64,000 nt of DNA from Thermatribacter velox. Lineage in GTDB: Bacteria > Atribacterota > Atribacteria > Atribacterales > Thermatribacteraceae. The number at the start of each line of letters is the position of its first letter. Position 1 is the first letter of the stretch. Positions 28,586 through 37,934 of the stretch are shown here, piece by piece. Made by a program: the position numbers and the translations under genes. The notes below the pieces were generated by a model. That model saw only the letters and a program-made list of their open reading frames with translations. It ran no database searches and was not told the DNA's origin. The stretch lies in assembly GCF_038396615.1 (NCBI RefSeq), contig NZ_CP121689.1:1624001-1688000 (forward strand), written 5' to 3'.

Positions 28586-30598
28586 CTACCCTTTGATGGG
28601 AAGTTGGGCACCATCGCGCACAAAAAGCGGTATGCGGGAAAGCGGAGCCTCAACCTCAATCCACTGTCCACCCTGGTAGGTGGTGCCGCTTTCGGCATCA
28701 CGGAAGCGGGCTCCTTGCGGAAGGTATACTCGCCTCGTGCGCGCCCCCTCTTCAAGGACCGGTGCTACCAGAAGGTCAGGGCCAAACATATACTCATCCT
28801 CGATAAGATACGCCTCCCGGTCTTGCGGGAAGTCAAAAAAGAGCGGCCGCATGAAGGGAATTCCTTCTTCGTGGGCTTTCTTCATTCCTTCGGCAATGTA
28901 GGGCTTCAAGCGCTCCCGCAAAAAGAGCAATTCTTTGATAATCTCATAAGCTTCTTCGCCAAAGGACCAGACTTCATTGGGGCCTCCAGTGAGTTCCTCT
29001 GCCGGGCAGTCGTGGGGCCTTTCAGGATAGGGAAGTCGGAAACCGTGCAGCCTGAAGATGGGACAAAAAACGCCAAACTGGAACCAGCGCACAATCAATT
29101 CCCGGAAGGAGGGGTCTTGAGGGTCACCACCGTAAAAGCCCCCGATGTCGGTGGTCCACCAGGGAATGCCGCACACCGCCATGTTAAGCCCGGCCTTGAC
29201 CTGCTTGCGCAGGGACTCAAAAGTGGAAGGAATGTCTCCCGACCAGACCACAGCCCCTAAGCGCTGGCTCCCCAACCAGGCACAGCGGGCCAGGTTCACT
29301 ACCTCCTGTTCCCCGGCTTCTTTCAAACCCTGTTCAAAGGCCAAGGCATAGAAGAAAGGATAAATGTTGCTCACTTCCAGGCCGTTACCCAGGAAATAGC
29401 GAACGTTATCGTAATCGTAGGAGAAAACGTTGTCGTACTCAAAGCCGGGCATCACCATCTCCGGCTCAGCTTCATCCAGCCAGAACATTTTGATGCCGTA
29501 ACGGTAGTAGTTCTCTTTCACCTTTTCCCAGATGAATTTGCGGGCTTCAGGGTTGGTAGCATCAAAGATACTGGTGATGCCCCGGAAGGTGAAAAGAACC
29601 GGTATTCCGCGCTCGGTGCGCAAAAGAAGACCTTTTTCTACCATTTCCTTGTAGTTTTCGCTGTGAATGTCCACCGTGGGCCAGATGGAGACCATGACCT
29701 GAATACCCATCTCGTTAAGCTCTTTTACCATTCCCTCCGGGTCCGGCCAGTAGCGGGGGTCGAACTTCCAGTCTCCCTGGTTGGTCCAGTGGAAAAAGTC
29801 AATCACGATGACCGAAAGGGGAAGGCCACGCCGCTTGTATTCTCGGGCTATTTCCAGCAGCTCACTCTGGGTGCGGTAGCGGAGCTTGCACTGCCAGAAA
29901 CCCAGGGCCCAGTCGGGGATGAGGGGTGGTCTTCCGGTTATTGCCGTATATTTTTTCATTATTTCCTCTGGGGTGTCCCCGGCAATCACCAGATAGTCGA
30001 TCTGCCGGGTGGCTTCGGCATAAAAGAGAGTGTGATTTTTGGCAAGCTCTGCCCTTCCCACAGCAGGGTTATTCCAGATGAAGCCGTAACCCCGGGAAGA
30101 AAGGAGAAAGGGAACGCTTATTTGCGTATTGCGCTGGGCAAGCTCCAAAACGCAACCCTTGAGGTCCAGGCAGTCATTGGCATACTGACCCATGCCGTAG
30201 AAGTGCTCTTCAGGGTGGGCTTTGAAGTAAAGTGAGGTGCGGAAAAGCTCTGAACTCCTTGCCTTGTAGATGCGGGCCTTGAGCAGGTCAGCATTTTTGA
30301 CTCGCCCGTCTATCCAGAGCTCCTCAAGGAGCATCCTTCCATCTTCCCGCAGGTAGCACACGCTGCCCTGGGAGTCTATGCGAGCCGTTACTTTCCCGTT
30401 TTTGATGCTTGCCCCCTCTTCGGTTATCTGGATTTCCACCGGGACTTCTTCCTGGGGAAGCAGGGTCCAGTCAAGGGGGTCAATTTTTCCCCGCGCTGAG
30501 GAACGAAAACGCAGGCAATCTTTGCCATAGGGCTCAATCCAGATGAGTTCCCCTCCTGAAGTGGCAATCAACTTATTACCTTCTTTTTTAAAAAGCAT
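28586..30598 (-). CDS. Glycoside hydrolase family 31 (alpha-glucosidase/alpha-xylosidase type)
   Basis: 670 aa from ATG 30598, with GGAGGTGAT upstream (a TTG one codon earlier is also possible). An N-terminal beta domain (AHPEEHFYGMGQYANDCLDL) precedes a TIM barrel carrying the nucleophile in MFWLDEAEPEM (Asp ~375), the acid/base in WSGDIPSTFESL (Asp ~455), and PWWTTDIGGFYGG. No signal peptide, so it acts in the cytoplasm on imported alpha-linked oligosaccharides. It is the last gene of the binding protein-permease-permease-glycosidase operon under LacI control. YicI-like xylosidase activity is plausible but not decidable here. Confidence 0.92.
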   Translation of the reverse strand: MLFKKEGNKLIATSGGELIWIEPYGKDCLRFRSSARGKIDPLDWTLLPQEEVPVEIQITEEGASIKNGKVTARIDSQGSVCYLREDGRMLLEELWIDGRVKNADLLKARIYKARSSELFRTSLYFKAHPEEHFYGMGQYANDCLDLKGCVLELAQRNTQISVPFLLSSRGYGFIWNNPAVGRAELAKNHTLFYAEATRQIDYLVIAGDTPEEIMKKYTAITGRPPLIPDWALGFWQCKLRYRTQSELLEIAREYKRRGLPLSVIVIDFFHWTNQGDWKFDPRYWPDPEGMVKELNEMGIQVMVSIWPTVDIHSENYKEMVEKGLLLRTERGIPVLFTFRGITSIFDATNPEARKFIWEKVKENYYRYGIKMFWLDEAEPEMVMPGFEYDNVFSYDYDNVRYFLGNGLEVSNIYPFFYALAFEQGLKEAGEQEVVNLARCAWLGSQRLGAVVWSGDIPSTFESLRKQVKAGLNMAVCGIPWWTTDIGGFYGGDPQDPSFRELIVRWFQFGVFCPIFRLHGFRLPYPERPHDCPAEELTGGPNEVWSFGEEAYEIIKELLFLRERLKPYIAEGMKKAHEEGIPFMRPLFFDFPQDREAYLIEDEYMFGPDLLVAPVLEEGARTRRVYLPQGARFRDAESGTTYQGGQWIEVEAPLSRIPLFVRDGAQLPIKG

Positions 30599-30617
30599 CA
30601 ACGTGTATCACCTCCAG

Positions 30618-31445
30618 CTATTCTTTAAAAGCACCAGCCGTGAGGCCAGCGACAATGGACTTCCCAGCCAAAAGCGCCACCACAAGGGGTGGCACTGCAA
30701 AAATCATACTACCTGCCATCAACTTATTCCATTGTACTCCATACTGACCGATGAAGTTGTAAAGGCCAATGCTCATGGGTTGCATGGCCTGGTCTTTCAA
30801 AAAAGAGAGAGAAACGATGAAATCCCCCCAGCCCATGATAAGCGTTAAAATGCCTGCTGTAGCGATAGCCGGACTGGAAAGGGGGATGATAATGCTGCGA
30901 AAAACGTGCAGAAGGCTTGCACCATCAATAAAGGCAGCCTCCACAAGACCGGTGGGAATGGCCTGCATGTAAGCCCGCAGGATAATGGTTGCAAAGGGGA
31001 TGGTGAATATTCCAATGCCCAGTATAGCACTGAGATAGTTATTAATGAGAGCAAAATTATTAAAAATGAGAAAAAGAGGAATGATCACCGCTGTTGCAGG
31101 GAGCATCTGGGAAAAAGCCAGTAAGAAAAAGGTTGCTTTTCCCCACTTCAAGCGGAACTTGGCCAGAGCAAAAGCTGAAGGCAGTGCCACCGCCAACGTC
31201 AAAACCAGGTTTCCCAGAGCAATAATCAGGCTGTTTTTAAGGTACGGGGCAAGAGTAACTAAAGCACTCTTGTAAAAAGCCAGGGTGGGATGGGGAGGAA
31301 ACCAGTAAGGGGGACGGTGGAAAATTTCAGCAACCGTCTGGAAGCCCCCAATAGCGATGAAGTACAACGGCATAATAATTAGCACGGTTGGAATGAGGGC
31401 AATCAAGGTCCATGTCCATTCTTTCCTGCGCTTCTTTTTAGCCAA
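30618..31445 (-). CDS. Sugar ABC permease, MalG type
   Basis: 275 aa with six membrane segments and the EAA loop VEAAFIDGASLLHVFRSIII followed by PLSSPAIAT, which contacts the ATPase. It overlaps the upstream permease by 8 nt. It forms the inner-membrane channel with the MalF-type partner for the substrate-binding protein encoded first. No ATPase gene is in the cluster, so a shared MsiK/UgpC-type ATPase elsewhere is likely. Confidence 0.92.
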   Translation of the reverse strand: MAKKKRRKEWTWTLIALIPTVLIIMPLYFIAIGGFQTVAEIFHRPPYWFPPHPTLAFYKSALVTLAPYLKNSLIIALGNLVLTLAVALPSAFALAKFRLKWGKATFFLLAFSQMLPATAVIIPLFLIFNNFALINNYLSAILGIGIFTIPFATIILRAYMQAIPTGLVEAAFIDGASLLHVFRSIIIPLSSPAIATAGILTLIMGWGDFIVSLSFLKDQAMQPMSIGLYNFIGQYGVQWNKLMAGSMIFAVPPLVVALLAGKSIVAGLTAGAFKE

Positions 31446-32322
31446 GGCTTCCTTCCTCCTCTGCTCGAATGGAATTCAAAAGCATGGTGAGACCGGTTAT
31501 CAAAACCAGCATGATGACCAGCACCGCAGAGGCACGCCCAAAGTGGAACTTGTTGAAAGCCAGAGAATAGGAAAGCGTACTTAAAAGATGCGAAACATCT
31601 CCCGGACCTCCCTGGGTGATAATCCAGACCAAGTCGAAAACCTTGACCGTGAAGATGCAACCAAGGGTTAAGGTAGTGATTATGACTGGTCTCAAAAGGG
31701 GTATGGTGATAAAAAAGACCCTTTGCCACCAGTTAGCACCATCAATGTCCGCGCTCTCAAAAAGCTCTAAGGGGATGCCTCTCAACCCGGTATAAAGTAG
31801 CACAAAGTTAAAGGGAATACCCAACCAGATGTTAGCCATAGTCACTGAAAAGATTGGCCACTGCTGGCTGGTAATCCAGGGAATAGGTTTCTCGATCAAG
31901 CCCCAGGACAGGAGAAAGCCGTTAACCATTCCTCGGTCACTGAAAAACCACCTGAAAAAGGAACCACTCACGATGATGGGCAAAACCCAGGGCACCATTA
32001 TCAAACTCTGCAGTAAGCCCTTCAAGGGAAAAGAGCGGTTGAAAAGCAGGGCCAGCAAAAAACCGATTATGAACTGAAAAAGAAGCGATAAACCGGTGAA
32101 AATAAGGGTGTTGGTAAGAGTCCTTTGAAACACAGGGTCCTGAAGAGTCTCAACATAATTGGCAAAACCTGTCCACTGCGACGTGCCCCCTATGTAGGTA
32201 ATCAGGGTAACGTCCTTCAGGCTGAGCAGAAAGTTGTAAGCCAGAGGATACACGCCAAAAACCCCGACGTATACCAGAGCTGGAACAAGGAAAAGATACG
32301 ACTTCCACGGGGAAAGCCTCAT
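31438..32322 (-). CDS. Sugar ABC permease, MalF type
   Basis: 294 aa, starting MRLSPWKSYLFLVPALVYVG, with six membrane segments and the EAA-like loop LFESADIDGANWWQRVFFIT followed by IPLLRPV. It is the standard partner of the downstream MalG-type permease in carbohydrate uptake-1 systems. Confidence 0.92.
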   Translation of the reverse strand: MRLSPWKSYLFLVPALVYVGVFGVYPLAYNFLLSLKDVTLITYIGGTSQWTGFANYVETLQDPVFQRTLTNTLIFTGLSLLFQFIIGFLLALLFNRSFPLKGLLQSLIMVPWVLPIIVSGSFFRWFFSDRGMVNGFLLSWGLIEKPIPWITSQQWPIFSVTMANIWLGIPFNFVLLYTGLRGIPLELFESADIDGANWWQRVFFITIPLLRPVIITTLTLGCIFTVKVFDLVWIITQGGPGDVSHLLSTLSYSLAFNKFHFGRASAVLVIMLVLITGLTMLLNSIRAEEEGSLG

Positions 32323-32386
32323 GAAAACGGCTCCTTTCTTTTCCCCCCGAGGCTGCTAACCCCGGGGGATAAGCGATTATCTGCGT

Positions 32387-33703
32387 TTATTTGCCCATCG
32401 CCTCGTTCAGAAGCTCCCGGGCCATTTTTCTGTACATCTCGTATTCCTCAGGAGAGAAAAGCTCTCGAATGGCCTTCGCTGCTTCTTTAAGTGCTTCCTC
32501 AGGAGTAAGCATTTCCGTTAACGCCTTCTGAACCGCCACCCAGACTGTGGAGGAGACATCGGGATATTTATCGATACCACCCACCAGCGGCCTTGGCAAA
32601 GCGTACTGAGCCTGTTCCAGGAAGGGTTTAAGAATGGGTCGCTCAGCTAAAATCTTTTCTGCTACCGAAGCCCGGGTGGGCAAACCTCCGTGCTTGATGT
32701 TTGCTTGCAGCATGCTTTCAGGAGAAGCCAGAGCTTTCAGGAATTCCCAGGCCAGGTCGTATTTGGCAGGATCGATGTTGCTGCTAATACCAAAACACTC
32801 GCCACCAAAAGGAACTACTGGCTTCATACCCTCCTGGGGCACAGGCAGGGTAGCCACTTCCACATCGCCCAGCTCCTGCATCACGTCTTCGGTAAGGTGC
32901 CAGCCAAACTCCCAGTTTCCATTTACCATCATGGCCACTTCGGCATTGATGAACCACTGGGTCACATCGCCCTGGCCAGATACGGTCACCACGTCTCTTG
33001 GGGTATAGTCGTTTTTAACCAGGTCAGTCAAAAACTGCAATGCCTCAATGGCTTCAGGCTGGTCCAGCTCGAGAAGGCTTCCGCCGTTACTCCACAGGAA
33101 GGGCTCAAACTGCCAGGTACCTTCTTCAGAAGCAGTAGCACAAAAAGCGAAGCCGTAAATCCCAAGCGCTTCTTTAATTTTCTTGCACTGCTCTTTGAGT
33201 TCCTGCCAGGTCGCTGGAGGCTGGGAAATGCCAGCTTTCTCAAGCAAACCTTTGCGATAAAAGAGAGCCAGGTTGTTGGTGGTAATCTGAAAGGCGTAAA
33301 TTCTTCCTTCAGAACTGGTAACTTCTCGGTGCCCCCTAAAGAAGTCTTCCCAATTTTCCCAACCCCACTCTTCTACCTTTTCAGTGATATCTTTGTAAGT
33401 GCCAGCTTTGATGAGCTGAGGAACCCAGGGATTGTCTGCCATGGTCAGCTCGGGTACCGTCTTGGTCAGGGACTGCTGCAAAATGGTTGGTAGAAGCTGA
33501 GCAAAAGGAATATACACGTGGTTTACCTTAACCGTGGGATGGCTCTTTTCAAATTCCACTGCCATTTCATCAATAAACTTTGCCATGCCGCCTGCTGGGT
33601 CGAAGTAGTCCTGTACGGTAATGGTAATTTTTTCCTGCGCCAGCACCCAAGAGCCACAAAGCACCAACATAAAAACTATAAGCCCAATCTTCAAGGCCTT
33701 CAT
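32387..33703 (-). CDS. Sugar-binding protein of the ABC importer (SBP_bac_1)
   Basis: Start ATG 33703 with GGGGAGAGG upstream; 438 aa. Signal peptide MKALKIGLIVFMLVLCGSWV..LAQ. The mature part has the extracellular solute-binding protein 1 pattern: ITVQDYFDPAGGMAKFIDEM, ELTMADNPWVPQLIKAG, VMVNGNWEFGWH and VVPFGGECFGIS. It delivers an oligosaccharide to the two permeases. First gene of the operon; a possible LacI site lies about 75-90 bp upstream. Confidence 0.92.
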   Translation of the reverse strand: MKALKIGLIVFMLVLCGSWVLAQEKITITVQDYFDPAGGMAKFIDEMAVEFEKSHPTVKVNHVYIPFAQLLPTILQQSLTKTVPELTMADNPWVPQLIKAGTYKDITEKVEEWGWENWEDFFRGHREVTSSEGRIYAFQITTNNLALFYRKGLLEKAGISQPPATWQELKEQCKKIKEALGIYGFAFCATASEEGTWQFEPFLWSNGGSLLELDQPEAIEALQFLTDLVKNDYTPRDVVTVSGQGDVTQWFINAEVAMMVNGNWEFGWHLTEDVMQELGDVEVATLPVPQEGMKPVVPFGGECFGISSNIDPAKYDLAWEFLKALASPESMLQANIKHGGLPTRASVAEKILAERPILKPFLEQAQYALPRPLVGGIDKYPDVSSTVWVAVQKALTEMLTPEEALKEAAKAIRELFSPEEYEMYRKMARELLNEAMGK

Positions 33704-33774
33704 TTTTATCCTCTCCCCTTTCAGGATTTTAAAATTTAACAATCTCCCAACCTTTCATCTTTTACCAATACCAG

Positions 33775-33791
33775 TAAACCGAAAGCGGTTA
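33775..33791. promoter_or_regulatory. Candidate LacI-family operator of the GH31 operon
   Basis: TAAACCG-AAAG-CGGTTA inverted repeat upstream of the binding-protein gene. It shares the AAACCG half with the motifs in front of lacI at 36282-36304, so both may be bound by that regulator. Confidence 0.45.
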
Positions 33792-33845
33792 TCAACGTAG
33801 CTTTAATCTCATTCCCACCTCCTACGAATAATTATGGTATAAACT

Positions 33846-35217
33846 TAAAAGGGACAGAGGACCATGTTCCCCTAAGCCTTAGAGCTTCAAAAGGAGTCTG
33901 TCCCCCGTCCCTAAAGTCCCTATTGGTTGATTTGGCTACCAAGCCACTGTCAAGCGGGAGATAGGACTTGGGACGAAAAACCAAAAATAACTTTTGCGAG
34001 GTCTGGCCATGAACAAAAACTCCTGGCAGTATTTCATAGGCATTGATGTTTCCAGGGACAGGTTCACCTATGCAATCATCGATGCTTCTTTGCAGGTGCT
34101 CAGTGAAGGTCAACTGCATATGAACTTGGAGGGATTCACTGCCCTCAGCCAGCTTATTAGCTCCTATCCCAACTCCCTGATTGGTGTGGAGTCTACTGGG
34201 AGTTACCACCTCAACCTCCTGGCCTTCCTGATTACCAACCAGTACCCGGTGGCACTCATCAACCCCGCCCTCATCAAAAAGTTCTCTCAGAGCATCACCC
34301 TGCGCAATACCAAAACTGACCGCATTGATGCCCTCACCATCGCCAGGTTTCTGCTCAAAAACCTGGAAGTGATTCCTCACTTCATCCCTGACAAGCTGGA
34401 TGACCTGGCTGCCCTGGCCAGGGTGAGGGAAAGCCTCACTCAACAGATTGCCAGAACCAAGACCCAGCTCAAACAACACCTGGTGGTGGTCTTCCCGGAA
34501 CTGGTGGCTCACCGCAACATCTTCACCGATTTCCTGCTCTCGGTACTTGAAGAATTTCCCACTCCCCATTCGGTTCTCAAAGCCTCCCCAGGCAGAGTGA
34601 AGGCTGTCTTCAGAAAGCTCAAAGCAAGAGGAAGAAAACCATCTCTCAGTGCTGAACAGTTCTTGGAACTTGCCAGAGATTCCATCGGTATCTCCACCAC
34701 CAACTATGCCCTGATCATCAAACATGAAGTGGAGATGCTCCGGTTCCTCAACCAGAAGCTCCAGGAGATTACCAAACAGTTCATCGAGGAAATCCAAAAG
34801 AACCAGAAAGACAACTTGGAACTCCTCAAATCCATCAAAGGAGTCAGTGATATCACCTCGGCTCATTTTCTGGCTGCAGTCAAGGATATACACAGGTTTG
34901 AAAACCGAAGGAAACTGGCTGCCTATGCAGGTATTGACCCTTCTATCAAACAGTCTGGTTCCCGGTATGCTCGAGGTGGAATCAGCAAGAGGGGCTCTAA
35001 GTCTTTGCGGAGATGTCTCTACCTCATGGCAAGTGGAGTTATGCGCTGCAATGAGTACTTTAGAGCTTATTACTTGAAAAAGAGAGGTGAGGGAATGCCC
35101 CACAGAAAAGCAATGATTGCCCTCTGTAACAAGCTGTTGAGGGTTATCTTTGCTATGCTCAGGAAAGGTGAAAAATTTGTTCCAGTTACACATTATTTAT
35201 AGTTGACTCCTTTTTGC
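33846..35217 (+). mobile_element. IS110-family insertion sequence
   Basis: The transposase gene with ~150 bp of 5' non-coding and a very short 3' flank, as typical of IS110. AAAAGGAGTC (33889-33898) and its complement GACTCCTTTT (35205-35214) flank the gene and may mark sub-terminal pairing. The element sits between lacI and its presumed operon. Exact ends are uncertain because IS110 elements lack true terminal inverted repeats. Confidence 0.75.
34009..35202 (+). CDS. IS110-family transposase (DEDD, RuvC-like)
   Basis: Start ATG 34009 (in-frame TTG at 33994 possible); 397 aa. N-terminal DEDD domain: FIGIDVSRDRFTYAIID, VESTGSYHLNLL, TKTDRIDALTIARFLL; C-terminal Transposase_20 domain: LKSIKGVSDITSAHFLAAV, KLAAYAGIDPSIKQSGS, RGGISKRGSKSLRRCLYLMA, with the conserved serine. 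Modern work shows IS110 enzymes are guided by a bridge RNA made from the non-coding end, here most likely 33850-34008. The gene is intact and the element may be active. Confidence 0.93.
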   Translation: MNKNSWQYFIGIDVSRDRFTYAIIDASLQVLSEGQLHMNLEGFTALSQLISSYPNSLIGVESTGSYHLNLLAFLITNQYPVALINPALIKKFSQSITLRNTKTDRIDALTIARFLLKNLEVIPHFIPDKLDDLAALARVRESLTQQIARTKTQLKQHLVVVFPELVAHRNIFTDFLLSVLEEFPTPHSVLKASPGRVKAVFRKLKARGRKPSLSAEQFLELARDSIGISTTNYALIIKHEVEMLRFLNQKLQEITKQFIEEIQKNQKDNLELLKSIKGVSDITSAHFLAAVKDIHRFENRRKLAAYAGIDPSIKQSGSRYARGGISKRGSKSLRRCLYLMASGVMRCNEYFRAYYLKKRGEGMPHRKAMIALCNKLLRVIFAMLRKGEKFVPVTHYL

Positions 35218-35237
35218 CAGAGCAAGGCCTCCCGGTG

Positions 35238-36263
35238 CTACCCAATCCTCCTGCAGGATTCACCTTCTACCAGGTCGGCTTCCAATACCAGGCTTTTTGG
35301 GGCTGGTTTGTCTTCGATAAGGTTAATAAGGTTTTTCGCCGTCTCGTAGCCCAGCTTTCTGGGATAGGTCCTCACCCCGGAAAGGTTAATCCCTAAGAAC
35401 CTCTTTCCTTCAACCTCAATGTTTCCAAGGAGCGAGACATCCCCAGGCACGGAAAGCCCCAGCCCTTCAAGCACCCGCAAACAGTCGAGGGTAAGGTTGC
35501 CGCCGATTGAGAAAATAGCCGTGAAAGAAGAAAGTTTCCGTAAAAAGGCCTTGATTTTGCGTTCTGCTTCTTCGTGCCACATCTCTTCACAAAGGATAAG
35601 CTCTTCCCGGAAAGGAAGGCCGGCTTTCCTGAGCGCTCTCTGGTAACCCCGCAACCTCTGCGCGGTGTAAACCCGCTTCAAGGAAAGACCAATAAAAGCT
35701 ATATCCCGATGTCCCAAGCCGATTAGGTAGTCAACGGCTCTCTCAGCTATTTTCTCCTGGTTGTGGTCCACCCAGTAGATTTCCTCTATCTCCCCGCCTT
35801 CTGGTTTACCAATGCTTACAAAAGGAATTGAGGCTTTCTTGAGCACTGCAAAGCGGGAGTCATGGTGAAAAATGTCGCTGACGATTAAGCCGTCAACACT
35901 TCGAGTTTTCAGGAGCCGCTCATAGTGAAAATCGGTATCGCAGTTTTTGAAACTGGTGGTAACCAGGAGCTGGTAGCTAAACTCCTCACAGGCCTCAGCC
36001 ACCCCGGTCAAAAAACCTGGAAAGAAAAAGGAATTAGATAAAAGGCGCAGGGGCATGTGTGGAAAAAGGAGCCCAATGGTCCGGGTGCGCTTCGACTTTA
36101 ATGCCCGGGCTGCCTGATGGGGAAAATACCCGGACTCTTCGATGATTTTGAGGACTTTCTTTCTGGTTTCTTCGCTCACCTGGTTCGTCTTCCCGTTGAG
36201 TACATTGGAGACTGTGGTTTTGGATACTCCTGCTAATCTGGCAATTTCAGCTATGGTTACCAC
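35238..36263 (-). CDS. LacI-family transcriptional repressor
   Basis: Start GTG 36263 with GGAAGGAGGG 6 nt upstream; a longer reading would cover the operators. 341 aa: helix-turn-helix VTIAEIARLAGVSKTTVSNV with the hinge RALKSKRTRTIGLLFPHMPL, then a two-lobed sugar-binding domain (RSVDGLIVSDIFHHDS, HRDIAFIGLSLKRVYTAQRL, PGDVSLLGNIEVEGK). It probably represses the sugar ABC/GH31 operon that lies downstream in the same direction, from which it is now separated by IS110, and itself. Confidence 0.92.
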   Translation of the reverse strand: MVTIAEIARLAGVSKTTVSNVLNGKTNQVSEETRKKVLKIIEESGYFPHQAARALKSKRTRTIGLLFPHMPLRLLSNSFFFPGFLTGVAEACEEFSYQLLVTTSFKNCDTDFHYERLLKTRSVDGLIVSDIFHHDSRFAVLKKASIPFVSIGKPEGGEIEEIYWVDHNQEKIAERAVDYLIGLGHRDIAFIGLSLKRVYTAQRLRGYQRALRKAGLPFREELILCEEMWHEEAERKIKAFLRKLSSFTAIFSIGGNLTLDCLRVLEGLGLSVPGDVSLLGNIEVEGKRFLGINLSGVRTYPRKLGYETAKNLINLIEDKPAPKSLVLEADLVEGESCRRIG

Positions 36264-36281
36264 CCGTTTCCCTCCTTCCTG

Positions 36282-36336
36282 AACCGGTTTACTAAACCGA
36301 TTAAGTAAAGTATAGAGAAACACTCAGGAATGGCAA
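36282..36336 (-). promoter_or_regulatory. lacI promoter with two overlapping LacI-type operators
   Basis: Minus strand TTGCCA (36336-36331), 16 nt, TATACT (36314-36309). Just downstream are AACCGGTTT (36282-36290) and TAAACCGATTAA (36293-36304), each with the central CG of LacI-family sites; together CGGTTTA-C-TAAACCG forms a dyad at 36285-36299. This position fits autorepression. Confidence 0.6.
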
Positions 36337-36429
36337 GAGGGAGCAAAAATTTTTCAAGAGCCGCCGGTACTCTGAAACTCGGCTTCCCGGGTTCTGAAAT
36401 TTTCTAATGCTTGCATTGAACCGGTAGCG

Positions 36430-37075
36430 CCCTGCACCATTGCCTTGAATCAGCTTTGATACAATCAGAGCCGTCTTGGGCTGACAGCGAAGCTGTCACC
36501 CTGAAGCGACCGAAATCGTTGATTTCAGTCATTCCGAACTGACAAAAGCGGAGCTTTTGTCATCCTGAACCGGCCTTAATACAATTAAGGCCGTGCTGAA
36601 TTGACCGAAACCGAAGGTTTCGGTCACGCTGAACCGACACCGGTTTTGTCGGTGTCGCCCTGAATCGGTGTCGGTTTTTTCGACACCGCCCTGAACTGAC
36701 CGAAATCTTTGATTTCGGTCATGCCGAACTCGTTTCGGCATCCCCTTATTTCGGGGTCTGTTTCAGGGTCTCATTATTTCAGGATCTCTTTATTTCGGGG
36801 TCTGTTTGTTTCAGGGTCTCACTGTTTAACCCAAACCCCGAGATTCCGAAACAAGTTCGGAATGACGAACCTACCGTCAGCTCAGCATGAGGGACTTCAG
36901 GGTCTTTTGTTTCAGGATCTATTTCGGCATCTCACGTTTTAGTCATACTTAACTGACAAATTTCCCATTTTTGTCATGCTGAACTTGTTTCAGCATCCCC
37001 TTATTTCGAGGTCTCTCTGTTTCAGCATCCCCTAAAACCCAAAAAGTAAAGACCTGACCTCGCATCTTTTTCACG
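36430..37075. repeat. Field of short palindromic repeats before array 1
   Basis: Many short dyads joined by CCTGAA/CATCCTGAA-like spacers, for example ACCGAAATC-nn-GATTTCGGT, CGACACCGGTTTTGTCGG-like and CGAAACAAG-TTCGG blocks. No gene fits. The same words recur at 37935-38440, 48475-48680, 56345-56690 and 58940-59290, always beside a CRISPR array. Confidence 0.8.
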
Positions 37076-37128
37076 ATTTCTGGGGTTTTTCTCTTTCTGA
37101 AAGGTGCTTAAGTAGAGTGTTTTAATAC

Positions 37129-37434
37129 ATCGACAGAAAATGGTTCTCGATTTGTTCTTTGAATGGCTTATGATTGAGTTTTGATGAGGGTTTGAGGGCA
37201 TTTTTGCTTTCTGTATGGCTTTTTATGCGGGTTTTCGGGTATTTTTGGGGTGGTTGAAGAGTGATTTTTCTGTCGATGTCCGGTAACCGGAAAACCCCTG
37301 GGGATCGACAGAAAATTGAAAATGGGTTCTATGGCTCTTGACATGGGGATTAGTTCATGTTTTAATGCTTTCAGATACGCACCTTGACAAGTGAATACCG
37401 ATTTTAAAAAGCCTTTATTTATAACCCTTTTACG
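37129..37434 (+). promoter_or_regulatory. CRISPR leader 1
   Basis: About 306 bp, nearly identical to the leaders at 48724-49030 and 56730-57035. Near the array it has TTGACA (37338-37343), 17 nt, TTTAAT (37361-37366), a likely promoter for the pre-crRNA. Further up, ATCGACAGAAAA (37129-37140 and 37304-37315) and its inverted copy (37266-37277) bracket a TCCGGT-A-ACCGGA palindrome. Confidence 0.85.
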
Positions 37435-37932
37435 GTTTGTAGCGTCCCTATAAGGGATTGAAACGCCAGTGCATGAGTTTAGGAGCGAAGTACCACAAGG
37501 CGTTTGTAGCGTCCCTATAAGGGATTGAAACAGGGAAAGCCCGCTATCGAGCAGGGACACCACATTTGTTTGTAGCGTCCCTATAAGGGATTGAAACTAT
37601 GCCCACGCTTTTGAACCTTCGGCAACGACAACGCGTTTGTAGCGTCCCTATAAGGGATTGAAACATGGGTGTAGCAAATCCAAAAACCGTTAATATAAAC
37701 GGTTTGTAGCGTCCCTATAAGGGATTGAAACATTGCATACCTTGCAGCTCTTTCTGCAGCTACTCTTGCGTTTGTAGCGTCCCTATAAGGGATTGAAACA
37801 AATCAGAAAGATACATATTGATGAAATAGTATCCGTTTGTAGCGTCCCTATAAGGGATTGAAACGAATAAAATCTCGTGTTGCTGACAATCCCGCACGCT
37901 ACGTTTGTAGCGTCCCTATAAGGGATTGAAAC
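37435..37932 (+). CRISPR. CRISPR array 1: 8 repeats, 7 spacers
   Basis: 30-bp repeat starting GTTTGTAGCGTCCC and ending AAGGGATTGAAAC; the inner TCCCT-ATA-AGGGA is a hairpin and the ATTGAAAC end gives the 8-nt crRNA tag usual in type I/III systems. Spacers are 35-38 bp. The leader on the left and the tag on the right both point to left-to-right transcription. Spacers 2 and 3 also occur, side by side, in array 2. No cas genes are present in the window. Confidence 0.97.
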
Positions 37933-37934
37933 TC

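Noticed and set aside
33832-35193. 453-codon minus-strand frame across the IS110 element
   Set aside because: Shadow of the IS110 transposase, which shows clear DEDD and Transposase_20 motifs on the plus strand.
36430-37075. Additional degenerate CRISPR array
   Set aside because: Units vary in length and are palindromic words without constant repeat-spacer spacing.
37168-37563. Conserved minus-strand frame across all three CRISPR leaders (FLSIPRGFPVTGHRQKN)
   Set aside because: Conservation is explained by the leader DNA itself; no ribosome site, and the frame runs into the array.
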